Positions 8,281-15,744 of a stretch of 64,000 nt of DNA are shown in pieces; positions within the stretch are counted from its first letter, which is position 1, and the number at the start of each line of letters is the position of its first letter. Under the pieces are notes generated by a model. It made no database searches and was not told the origin of the DNA. It was given only the letters and a program-made list of their open reading frames with translations. The position numbers were made by a program, and so were the translations under genes. Origin of the DNA: Firmicutes bacterium UBA6113 (GTDB lineage Bacteria > Bacillota > Clostridia > Tissierellales > Sedimentibacteraceae); contig DIWF01000023.1 of assembly GCA_002422545.1 (NCBI GenBank), forward strand, positions 1 through 64,000, given 5' to 3'.

Positions 8281-8405
8281 TTATATGACGACATCTTGCT
8301 TCTTGCTTTCCAATCCACAAATCTGCATCAAAACCACGCGCTCAACATGCCTTGCTATTTTGATTCTGATGACTATCAATTCTGGTATTCTATTGGCGTT
8401 AACTA
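8281..8405 (-). repeat. rlmD-tail attachment scar D
   Basis: The minus strand has the arm TTAACGCCAATAG (about 8403) ... AGTCATCAGAATC ... AGCAAGGCATGTTGAG. The CAT codon is at 8347-8349 and reading runs HVERVVLMQICG then LESKKQDVVI to a stop at 8281-8283. This 22-codon tail differs from every other tail in the island but keeps the HVE and hydrophobic start of RlmD. It lies between the 156-residue gene and the small nuclease. Confidence 0.7.
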
Positions 8406-8462
8406 AAATTTGCAATACCCTGCTCCCAATTCTAATTTTTATGCATGTTAAAATAAATGGTT

Positions 8463-8933
8463 TTATTCTCTCTCCAATATTTGCTTATATTTTATTTCAA
8501 TTCGCTCTTTTTCACTAATAAGCTCGTCCATGTAAATCATAACTTGTTTCTTCATTATTTCATCAAATTTATTAAACATGTCTTGCGCAGTCAAGTCTAA
8601 TGAATTCGAAGCCGTATTCCGCTGTTTTTTAGATTCTTCATCAAAATATAAACCTACCTTTTCAAACTCTATATGACCCACTTGCAACTCATCTAAAAGT
8701 TTAATGGTACCTTTATAGTAATAATATACCCTTGGATCAAGTCCATGTGAATTCCAATAAATGCCCCCACCGCCATGGTTAAAATATGCACCAGGTACAT
8801 CTAATGATCTACCAATTATTTTTTCAAGATCTTCTTGATATAAAACCAACTCATTATTTACATACTTTCTTTCTAAGTCTTTAATATTTACACAATCTAT
8901 ATTTTTAGATACAAATTTTTTTCTTCTTCCCAT
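8463..8933 (-). CDS. Hypothetical protein, single-gene unit
   Basis: 156 residues with a ribosome-binding site (GAGGAAA). The basic N-terminus (MGRRKKFVSKN) is followed by a central glycine/aromatic stretch (YFNHGGGGIYWNSHG, then RVYYYYKG) and a charged helical C-terminus (residues ~110-156) likely to form a coiled coil. There is no membrane segment or signal peptide. I do not recognise the family. It is the only gene between scars E and D (about 750 bases), which suggests cargo of a minimal integrated unit. A defence, antitoxin or anti-restriction role is possible only by association. Confidence 0.5.
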   Translation of the reverse strand: MGRRKKFVSKNIDCVNIKDLERKYVNNELVLYQEDLEKIIGRSLDVPGAYFNHGGGGIYWNSHGLDPRVYYYYKGTIKLLDELQVGHIEFEKVGLYFDEESKKQRNTASNSLDLTAQDMFNKFDEIMKKQVMIYMDELISEKERIEIKYKQILERE

Positions 8934-9068
8934 TTACAATTTCCTCAATTCTCAGATACCATTCACCTATATTTTATGTCAAGCGATGTTTTATCATTTT
9001 TTATCTATTTTTTTATTTAAACTATATGTACTTTATGCTTTCAAAGATACTCTTCATTACCAAACTTT

Positions 9069-9170
9069 TTATTTTCGGCATAATTCAACGCAAGTCTCCA
9101 CATGCCTTGTTGCTGCAATTATGATGACTGTCTAGCTAAGTACCCTCTTGGTGTCAAAGTTTATTTACTT
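9069..9170 (-). repeat. rlmD-tail attachment scar E
   Basis: The minus-strand arm CTTTGACACCAAGAGGG (about 9160) leads through CAGTCATCATAATTGCAGC and AACAAGGCATGTGGAGAC. From the CAT at 9102-9104 it reads HVETCVELCRK and stops at 9069-9071. The core CATGTGGAGAC is the closest of all copies to the intact rlmD core (CACGTGGAGAC at 27,925-27,935). It lies just downstream of the PIN/156-residue genes. Confidence 0.75.
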
Positions 9171-9197
9171 TCCCCTATAATATGATTGCATCATCAT

Positions 9198-9668
9198 TTA
9201 GAACGGTATTTCGTCATCACCAACATCAACTTGTTGTTCGATATAGTTCTGATTAATTATATTGGCTGAAGTAGAATAAAATTGGTTTATGAAATCAGGA
9301 TAAATGGCTTTTATGTCATCATATAATCTCATAGCACTTTCAAGGGCAGCGATCGGTATGTTTGCATTTCCATTTGCAATTCTATCATCCAACGCCAAGA
9401 TTTCCTGTGCAGGTACACTTTCATCAAAAATATGATTTAAAATATCTTTTTTTAAACCATTAAAAATCACTTGCATATAATCTGTATCAACTTTTTCACT
9501 TGTCGTAAATGTTCTTTCCCAATAAGGATTCCCCCATGAATCTTCAGCTTCTATGCCACATAATGCCTCAATAGTATTTCTTATTTGTTCTCTAAGCAGT
9601 CCGAAATCCGGAAGTTTTTCCTGCTTAACTTGTTCCTTCTCAGTTGGAATAATTTCTGTGTCTATCAT
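9198..9668 (-). CDS. Hypothetical protein ending in an SSB-like acidic tip
   Basis: 156 residues, mostly helical and acidic, with WGNPYWERTFTTSEK in the middle and ending VDVGDDEIPF. The last six residues copy the acidic C-terminal tip of single-stranded DNA-binding protein (DDDIPF), through which SSB recruits repair and replication proteins. There is no OB fold. No clear ribosome-binding site precedes the ATG; the start overlaps the 3' end of the PIN remnant by 29 bases in another frame. It may be translationally coupled, or it may be the C-terminal part of a single PIN gene split by frameshifts. Family not recognised. Confidence 0.45.
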   Translation of the reverse strand: MIDTEIIPTEKEQVKQEKLPDFGLLREQIRNTIEALCGIEAEDSWGNPYWERTFTTSEKVDTDYMQVIFNGLKKDILNHIFDESVPAQEILALDDRIANGNANIPIAALESAMRLYDDIKAIYPDFINQFYSTSANIINQNYIEQQVDVGDDEIPF

Positions 9669-9852
9669 ATTTATCTTTTAATTCGCGACATTGATGCGCT
9701 ATTCGTTCTTCAACTGATACTTGTGTAACATACACTGCGAAACTATCTTGAAGACTTGAAACAACTTTAGTCATATCTTTATTTTGAATTATAAAATTCG
9801 TATCAAATACAAATGCTTTTTTTCTCTCCCATTTTAGCCTCCGATTTACCAT
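9640..9852 (-). pseudogene. PIN-domain N-terminal fragment, frameshifted
   Basis: The frame reads ...KAFVFDTNFIIQNKDMTK, the first catalytic-aspartate strand of PIN-fold RNases, and then TQVSVEERIAHQCRELKDKY. The later acidic residues of a PIN domain are missing. The best ribosome-binding site (GGAGG at 9838-9842) is followed 5 bases later by ATGGGAGAG at 9832, which is out of frame by one base across a seven-A run. Deleting one A gives MGEKKAFVFDTN, a more natural start. I therefore read the gene as broken by a one-base insertion, with a second break where it overlaps the next ORF. Confidence 0.55.
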
Positions 9853-9910
9853 TTATCCATTGAATTTCTAATTATTACAATAATGAATACTTATTTTTTA
9901 TCTCATTAAC

Positions 9911-10290
9911 CTACAACTTCATTTCCGTCTCTTCTAATATCTTGATATAATCTTTCTCTGATTTAGAAACATTTTCGCCGTGCAATACCTTATATTTTTA
10001 TACTCTTCCTTGGCTTTGAGTTCAGCTATATTAGTACTAATCTTCCCAGCGTGGGCTAAAATCTCATGTTTGGACAATTTCATGTATCCATATAATGTTT
10101 CAGTCCAATCTGACATATATATTTGTATTCTCCTTTTGCCTGCATTTCTGCAAATTCAAGCTAGGCAGAAATTATGCTGTTTAACAAAAATAATTTTTCT
10201 TCTATATAATAGTTTTTTGACACTAATGCATATGCTTGTTTAGGTTATTCTCCATTAGGACTAAGCATCCCCATATAAGGCTTGTCTGCA
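9911..10290 (-). pseudogene. RhuM-family C-terminal remnant
   Basis: The minus strand reads ADKPYMGMLSPNGE-stop-PKQAYALVSKNYYIEEKL, then LLNSIISA-stop-LEFAEMQAKGEYKY, then MSDWTETLYGYMKLSKHEIL and AHAGKISTNIAELKAKEEYK. After a frameshift near 9,990 it ends VLHGENVSKSEKDYIKILEE to a stop at 9911. This is the usual C-terminal order of RhuM-like proteins (AKNY..., ...L..AE, DW...L, AGKIS...A...EY). Two nonsense codons and a frameshift show it is dead. The N-terminal remnant at 7307-7543 lies on the wrong side to be the other half of a simple insertion. Confidence 0.75.
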
Positions 10291-10379
10291 CAATATACAT
10301 CTAATTAATTAAACCTCAGACTAGTAATTTAATTTTCTTTATCTATCTTTTTGAATTTTATCATTTTATGAGGAATAAC

Positions 10380-10967
10380 ATAGATATAATCTATTACAGC
10401 TTTAATAAATTCTGTTATTAAATTCAATTCATGTATGGATATCTCAATAGTTTCAGTATGTGCCGCAGAATTCCCAAAATGTCTATTAATATCTGTAGCT
10501 TCTTTTAATGTTGGTGGAAGTATATTTTTATTAGCCAGTTCTTCTATTTTTTAAACTAAGCTTCCTTTTGAAGCACCCTGTTCGTTACAAATCATTTCTA
10601 AAATTCTTCGTAACCCTATAAGGCATAGTGCACTATCGGTATTTCTAACCTTTAATGCAGCTTCATAAGCTGTTTTAATTTTATCTGGCACAAAATTTGT
10701 CTCTAAAGATATCACTAGATAACATATTTTTTCATCTTCATCATCTTCATAGTTTGCACCAATCATACCTTCTTCCCAATACCGTTCGACGTATGTAGCA
10801 TTTTGGCAGATTGGACATATGTATATTTGAGAAATAATATATCCTCTGAACTCTTCATTGCCCCAATCTTCTCTATGCACACCAACTAAATTCATCAAAG
10901 TTTTATTACCGCAATGATAACATTGATATATTTTCTGTTTTAGAATTTCATCTCCCCTTTTATCCAC
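10380..10967 (-). pseudogene. DUF4145-domain protein with one internal stop codon
   Basis: The N-terminal part has two Cys pairs typical of the family (CYHCGN near residue 17 and CPIC ~52), then the helical DUF4145 core (LIGLRRILEMICNEQ). A TAA at 10551-10553 (codon 139) interrupts the same frame, which then continues KIEELANKNILPPTLKEATD and INRHFGNSAAHTETIEISIH to a stop at 10380-10382. GNSAAH is the usual late DUF4145 motif, so one nonsense change separates this from an intact 195-residue gene. It follows the SMC ATPase by 60 bases and may have been the third component of that system. Confidence 0.75.
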
Positions 10968-11027
10968 TTATATCCTTTCTATAATATCTTTAACTGTTTA
11001 ACTGTAATCATCTAAAATAACCTAATG

Positions 11028-12635
11028 CTATATTTCTCTTAAACCAAATTCATCTAGAATTTTTTTCAATAACCGTGCATCTTTTTCCTGTAAAATCTTA
11101 CTATCTTCATGTATACTATAATCAATAACATTTACACCATCATATTTATCATATTTGTGACTATCGTATTCTTCCTTTTTCAATGTAGATGTCAGGATAA
11201 CTTGTTTTCCTATTTTCTGAAATGTTTGAATCATAATTTCTTCTTTTTGAGAAGAAATTTCTCCGCTCCTAAAACAATCAATTATGATTGGAAATTCATG
11301 TTGAAAGTATTCATTTAAAGCAAGAAGCCTACAGTAATAATACTCCTGTTCTTCGCTGCCTGAATAAGTAACATTCTTCTTTGTGAATAGATCATCAAAC
11401 ATCACAACACCATTCGGATCAACTTTTAAGTAATAGTGATTCATTTTTTCAACAATGGAATTTTTCATCTCAATATATTTTTTTCTTGCTTCTTTGTTGT
11501 TATCACTTATTGCGTTATTTGACTGCATTAAACTTCGCAATTCTTCATTAAGCCTATTCAACTTATTATCATATTCTGTGCCAGACAAAATTTCTTCGGA
11601 ATATAATAGTATTTTTTGTAACTCTTCCGGGATATCTTTAAGCAGGGCTTTTAATTTATCTTGTTCTTTATGAATTGTTCTGCTAAATTCACTGATAATT
11701 TCTTCTTTTTGTGATATTTGAAAATTTATAGAGCGTAACACCTTTTGCCTAATATATGAATTACTTACATCAAAGCTTAAGTCTCTATTTGTATAAACAA
11801 TTCTATCGCTGCCACAGTCAGCACATATAATTTTACCTTTTTCTATATTTCTATTTAAGGAATTTAACTCGTCAATCAATATTTCAAGTCTTGTTTTTCT
11901 ATTAATTTCTGCTGTCCGTTTTTTCTTATATTCACCTATATCACCATGAATTTTCCTCATTCTGTCCCTTAGTTCGGTTATAGACATTTCATCACTGAAC
12001 TTGTCAATATAACTAGATAGTTGAGGATTAACTTTAAGTAATTTTAACAGCTTTTTAGTAGCTGAAATTTCTGCTTTTACTTTAGTAATTTTTTCTTCTA
12101 TTTCTTTTGTATCTTCTTGAATATTTACAAACGAATAACCGTTCATAGAACATAACATGTTTATAAAATCTTGTTTTTTGTTATAGCCATAATTTATTAC
12201 GTTAGATGGGTTTCGCTTGTCCTGCCCAATAAAAAACATTTCATAAAATAAAGACAGATCAGTGACAGTCTCATGTGTATCCTTAACAATAACCGGTAGG
12301 TCAAAAATATTTTCGCTTTTCAGGAAATATTTCATTTCTGTTATACTATCAAATAAATACATATTAGAGTTATAATTAATAGCAACCGAGTTATTATGTC
12401 TTAAAAATTCAAGTTTTTTATTATTAATTTCTATTTCAGAGTAAAAATAATATTGTTCAAAAGGAAATCCACTAGGAAAAATAGGCTCATTGCCTAAAGC
12501 ATACATCATTCCTTGTACTACTAGTGTTTTCCCTTTATTATTGTCATCACTAAAAATAATGTTAACGCTGGTTTTAATATTATCTTCAATAAAGGCTTCT
12601 TTACTGTTTCCAAACCCTATCCTTTTAATATTCAT
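11028..12635 (-). CDS. SMC/RecN-like ATPase of a Lamassu/ABC-3C-like system
   Basis: 535 residues. It opens with an ABC/SMC head strand and a diverged Walker A (DNNKGKTLVVQG near residue 32). Two coiled-coil arms (~175-265 and ~290-400) flank a CADC pair at ~270 that could be half of a zinc hook. A Walker B-like PIIIDCFRSGE (~455) is in the form seen in P-loop proteins paired with nuclease effectors. In Lamassu and ABC-three-component systems such an ATPase senses phage DNA and releases a partner effector. Its start overlaps the previous gene's end by 11 bases, so the two are translationally coupled. The exact subtype needs a profile search. Confidence 0.65.
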   Translation of the reverse strand: MNIKRIGFGNSKEAFIEDNIKTSVNIIFSDDNNKGKTLVVQGMMYALGNEPIFPSGFPFEQYYFYSEIEINNKKLEFLRHNNSVAINYNSNMYLFDSITEMKYFLKSENIFDLPVIVKDTHETVTDLSLFYEMFFIGQDKRNPSNVINYGYNKKQDFINMLCSMNGYSFVNIQEDTKEIEEKITKVKAEISATKKLLKLLKVNPQLSSYIDKFSDEMSITELRDRMRKIHGDIGEYKKKRTAEINRKTRLEILIDELNSLNRNIEKGKIICADCGSDRIVYTNRDLSFDVSNSYIRQKVLRSINFQISQKEEIISEFSRTIHKEQDKLKALLKDIPEELQKILLYSEEILSGTEYDNKLNRLNEELRSLMQSNNAISDNNKEARKKYIEMKNSIVEKMNHYYLKVDPNGVVMFDDLFTKKNVTYSGSEEQEYYYCRLLALNEYFQHEFPIIIDCFRSGEISSQKEEIMIQTFQKIGKQVILTSTLKKEEYDSHKYDKYDGVNVIDYSIHEDSKILQEKDARLLKKILDEFGLREI

Positions 12636-13650
12636 TATCTAGGCTCTCCTTTAAAACAGATATTAAATATATGGTGCTTATTTCATCTAGAGATACCGGA
12701 AATCGTACTTTCTCATTTTTTAATTCATTATATATTTCTCGGGGAGATTTTTTTCTATAATTCTTCATTAAGAAAATCATTTTCTCAAAAAATTTCCAAA
12801 AAATTTTTTTATTATTTTTGTTAAATATGACTTTAGATATCGAAGCATTACAATCTTCAATTATATCTTTTCTTTGTTCTAAATCATAATCTTTAATCTC
12901 ATCAAAAAATAAATTTGGAATCATCTTATTAGAAAATAAGTCAACCCCAACAAATCGATTAATTATTAAAATATCAATTTCGTTTCTATGAATGACTTTC
13001 TCAAAAGCAAGAACTTCGTTTGCACAATTAATTTGATTTCCTTCAATATCAATATTTTTTAATTTTGTTTGTTTATCCATTATCTCATTAAAAATCGCAA
13101 CAAAAAATGTATCATCAATAGTTATAAGATTTTTAAATTTGACTATATTCTTTATATATTCAGCCTTATTTTCCTTAGCATTGACAAAAGTCACTTTTTT
13201 AAGGAAGTCATTTATATTGCTTTGGTTAGCGGCGACTGCATTTCTCCGTAAATACTCATTCTTTAACCCATTAATTATTTTTAACTGATACTTATCAATA
13301 AAGTTGTCAAAAGAATACACCAACAGAGTTTCATTTATTAGATACATTTCTGTAAGTTTTGGCATAAATAAAATATAATGTTCAAATTCAATGCTTGAAA
13401 TGTGGTTTTGAAATAAGGTAATTAGAGATATACCAATTTTGGTAGGATTTAATGATTTAACATTTTTAGATTGAACATCCCATAGTTTAGTAATATCGCT
13501 ACTTGCCCCTGTCACATCATTAAAACAATCAATTAAAAATGTATCAATTTCATTACTATCCTTTCTATAAGTTAGTAAATAGAGCATAGACTTAGTTTCA
13601 TATTCATTTGCCTTTGCGTTATTTCTTTCAGTTGTACAAAATTTATACAT
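12625..13650 (-). CDS. Cap4/DUF4297-like nuclease partner of the SMC ATPase
   Basis: 341 residues from the ATG at 13650, chosen because GGAGG lies 7 bases upstream; an upstream TTG has no site. Residues ~10-85 show AKANEYETKSMLYLLTYRK, FNDVTGASSD and LWDVQSKN. That is the order of the N-terminal nuclease fold in Cap4/DUF4297 proteins: a helix, then D-V, then a strand ending Q-x-K. The remaining 250 residues are helical, without a known motif, and may bind the ATPase. The gene is first in a three-gene operon (nuclease, SMC ATPase, broken DUF4145 gene). By analogy it cuts DNA once the ATPase detects invading ends. Family assignment is by pattern only. Confidence 0.5.
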   Translation of the reverse strand: MYKFCTTERNNAKANEYETKSMLYLLTYRKDSNEIDTFLIDCFNDVTGASSDITKLWDVQSKNVKSLNPTKIGISLITLFQNHISSIEFEHYILFMPKLTEMYLINETLLVYSFDNFIDKYQLKIINGLKNEYLRRNAVAANQSNINDFLKKVTFVNAKENKAEYIKNIVKFKNLITIDDTFFVAIFNEIMDKQTKLKNIDIEGNQINCANEVLAFEKVIHRNEIDILIINRFVGVDLFSNKMIPNLFFDEIKDYDLEQRKDIIEDCNASISKVIFNKNNKKIFWKFFEKMIFLMKNYRKKSPREIYNELKNEKVRFPVSLDEISTIYLISVLKESLDNEY

Positions 13651-14135
13651 TTTAAACCTCCAATTCAATTGTTAAACTAAACAACTTACTCTACTTAAAA
13701 CTATATAAAAAGCATCTATTACTTTTAAAATCGTTCTAAAAGGTTGTAAACTTCATATACCGACTTATAACAGACCAATCAACATAAAGATACTTTACCT
13801 ATATATGTCTAAAATCGCTTAGAGTATTTGGTATATGAAATCCATTTGTGTTCCTTTCTTGCAACTTTAATTTTTATTATATTACAATTATAATTACGTT
13901 ATTTATTATTATCTAAGCAATTCCAAAATTGTTCTTGATAAACACTTCACGATATAAATATTGCTAGGTATACGTCAGTTAAAGTCGTTTGCTTACATTT
14001 GGCATTTTATAACCCCAAAAAAATATTAATATCAACAACATTATTACCATAATTGTATATCTTTTCCTAATACTTTTCAACACATACTTATGTTTTTAGA
14101 CAATAACTTGCAGAATATTTAAATATCTTACGATC
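13651..14135. other. Gene-poor AT-rich gap with a long inverted repeat
   Basis: No gene is seen over 485 bases. It holds an inverted repeat, TTCATATACC at 13752-13761 and GGTATATGAA at 13830-13839, with 68 bases between. The right part is AT-rich with no clear promoter for the nuclease/SMC operon that begins at 13650. The gap separates the recombinase gene from the defence operon inside the same unit. Confidence 0.4.
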
Positions 14136-15401
14136 TCACATTTTATTCTGTATAAACTTAATGCTAAACATGCTTTCATCTTTACATCGGATTTCTAAAT
14201 TCTTACTAAACACAAAAATCCGATCAGCTTTATTTCTGGCAACCTCTTCATCATAAACACCGTTCTCACAAATCTGTTCACCTAAGACATTTTGAACCCA
14301 TTTCTCATCTATTGTGGGTGAATAGGAGCAAACATCTTTGCCCTTTTCGATTCTTGTTGCACATCTCCAAACCACCTTACCTCTTTCAGTTCTTCTTCGA
14401 TATGAAGTATCACAGCATCCATACACAAGAAGATTTCCCAAAAGATATTTTCCATTATATTTGCTGGTGCTGGATTCCACTGTGCCATCTTCTTTTCGAA
14501 CTAGCCTTGCGCGTCTAGACATTTCTTCCTGAACCTTATCAAATGCTTCGGCAGTAATAATAGCCGGATGACTATTCATTATATAGTAACGTTCTCTTTG
14601 CCCATCATTCTTGCTTTTTTTGCTTGTTATAAAATCTTCCGTATAGGTCTTTTGTAGTAGAGAATCATCCTTATATTTTTCGTTCTTCAGTATCTTTTGA
14701 ATAACTGCTGTTGCCCATGTTTCCTTCCCTGTAGCAGTTTTAATCTGATGTTCTTCCAGGTACTCTTTTATTTGTTGCAGTGTACTGCCTTCCAAATACA
14801 ACTGATAGATCTTCCTTATGATATTAGCTTCTTCCGGTACGACTATCCATTCATCATTGTCACGCTTGTAACCCATATGCATTTTGCCGACAAAATCATC
14901 ACCTCTTTCAAATTTTCGTTTATATACCCATTGAACGTTTTCGCTTAAATTTCTGCTCTCCTCTTGTGCTAAAACTCCATTAAATGCAATATCTATTTCT
15001 TTTTCTGCTTCAAGTGAATTTAAATTTTCCTTTTCAAAATAGATATTTATACCTTTTAATTTTAAACTTCGAATAATAGTTAGAGTATCTAACACATTTC
15101 TGGACAATCTACTGATAAACTTGGTAATGATATAATCAATTTCACCACGATATGCCTTTTTAAGCATAGAATCCAAACCATTCCGTTTTTCTTTTCTAAG
15201 GCCACTTTCATAATCATAAAACACACCTGCAAAATCCCATTCAGGATTCGCCTGAATCAAATCAGTATAATATTTAATTTGAAGATCAATGCTACTTTTC
15301 TGGGTTTCGCGCTCAGTACTAACTCTGCAATATGCCGATACCTTTAATTTTCCAGTATTTTTCAAAGAGTTTTTAGCTGGAATAAACGTAATCTTTTTCA
15401 T
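14136..15401 (-). CDS. Large serine recombinase
   Basis: 421 residues with a strong ribosome-binding site (AAGGAGG). The catalytic domain comes first: AYCRVSTERETQKSS with the nucleophilic Ser near residue 28, then ISRLSRNVLD. Next is the Recombinase domain (IIRKIYQLYLEGSTLQQIKE, WATAVIQKILKNEKYKDD). Last is a zinc ribbon (YGCCDTSYRR ... VVWRCATRIEKGKDVC). At 421 residues it is at the short end for large serine integrases and has only a short region after the ribbon. Enzymes of this class integrate elements at short att sites with a central dinucleotide. Its start is about 130 bases from the HVE codons of scar F, the usual place for an integrase next to its att site, so it is the best candidate for making the rlmD-tail scars. 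Confidence 0.85.
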   Translation of the reverse strand: MKKITFIPAKNSLKNTGKLKVSAYCRVSTERETQKSSIDLQIKYYTDLIQANPEWDFAGVFYDYESGLRKEKRNGLDSMLKKAYRGEIDYIITKFISRLSRNVLDTLTIIRSLKLKGINIYFEKENLNSLEAEKEIDIAFNGVLAQEESRNLSENVQWVYKRKFERGDDFVGKMHMGYKRDNDEWIVVPEEANIIRKIYQLYLEGSTLQQIKEYLEEHQIKTATGKETWATAVIQKILKNEKYKDDSLLQKTYTEDFITSKKSKNDGQRERYYIMNSHPAIITAEAFDKVQEEMSRRARLVRKEDGTVESSTSKYNGKYLLGNLLVYGCCDTSYRRRTERGKVVWRCATRIEKGKDVCSYSPTIDEKWVQNVLGEQICENGVYDEEVARNKADRIFVFSKNLEIRCKDESMFSIKFIQNKM

Positions 15402-15488
15402 AAAAATATCCTCCTTATTTTTTTCAAAGAAAAAGAGCGCAAAAGCAAATCGCTCTTACGCTCATGGTTTATTATTTATTTCCAATTA

Positions 15489-15590
15489 TTAATGTTCTTG
15501 ATGTTGCAACAGGACTACAACTTCTGCATGCCTTGTTGCTGTAATCCTGATGACCATAGAATATGATTCTCCCTTGGTGTCAAGGTATAT
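15489..15590 (-). repeat. rlmD-tail attachment scar F
   Basis: The minus-strand arm CCTTGACACCAAGGG (about 15,583) leads through ATGGTCATCAGGATTACAGC and AACAAGGCATGCAG. From the CAT at 15528-15530 it reads HAEVVVLLQHQEH and a stop at 15489-15491. The segment TCCTGTTGCA in this tail is identical to the intact rlmD end, where it also encodes the Leu-Leu pair. The serine recombinase starts 88 bases further on. Confidence 0.75.
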
Positions 15591-15653
15591 TCTCAACAAC
15601 TCCTACGCTTAAACCATTGTTTTATTGCATTTCCAGCGTTGTCCCGCCATGTC

Positions 15654-15705
15654 CTAAGTCAGAAACACACTCAGCTCAACTTGCTGTAATGGTCGATAAT
15701 CATTT
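15654..15705 (-). repeat. rlmD-tail attachment scar G (short form)
   Basis: The minus strand has ATTACAGCAAGTTGAGC, as in scar F but lacking about 8 bases (CAAGGCAT). From GTT at 15678-15680 it reads VELSVFLT and a stop at 15654-15656. It follows the Dam methylase gene by about 40 bases and lies only ~130 bases from scar F, with no gene between. The unit between G and F is therefore empty. Confidence 0.55.
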
Positions 15706-15744
15706 CATATACAAATACTAACTTGTCACCCCTCCTTTACCCGA

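Noticed and set aside
2705..9170. Intergenic repeats as integron attC sites
   Set aside because: They sit 3' of single genes and have weak GTTRRRY-like ends, but L-box pairing is poor and no tyrosine integrase is visible. The readable HVE... tails match RlmD, which explains the sequence better.
9934..10116. 60-residue stand-alone gene
   Set aside because: It is an internal piece of the decayed RhuM C-terminus; the same reading continues upstream and downstream across stops and a frameshift.
2705..15705. Repeats as a CRISPR array or retron RNA
   Set aside because: The copies are hundreds to thousands of bases apart, diverged, and lack regular spacers, Cas genes or a reverse transcriptase.
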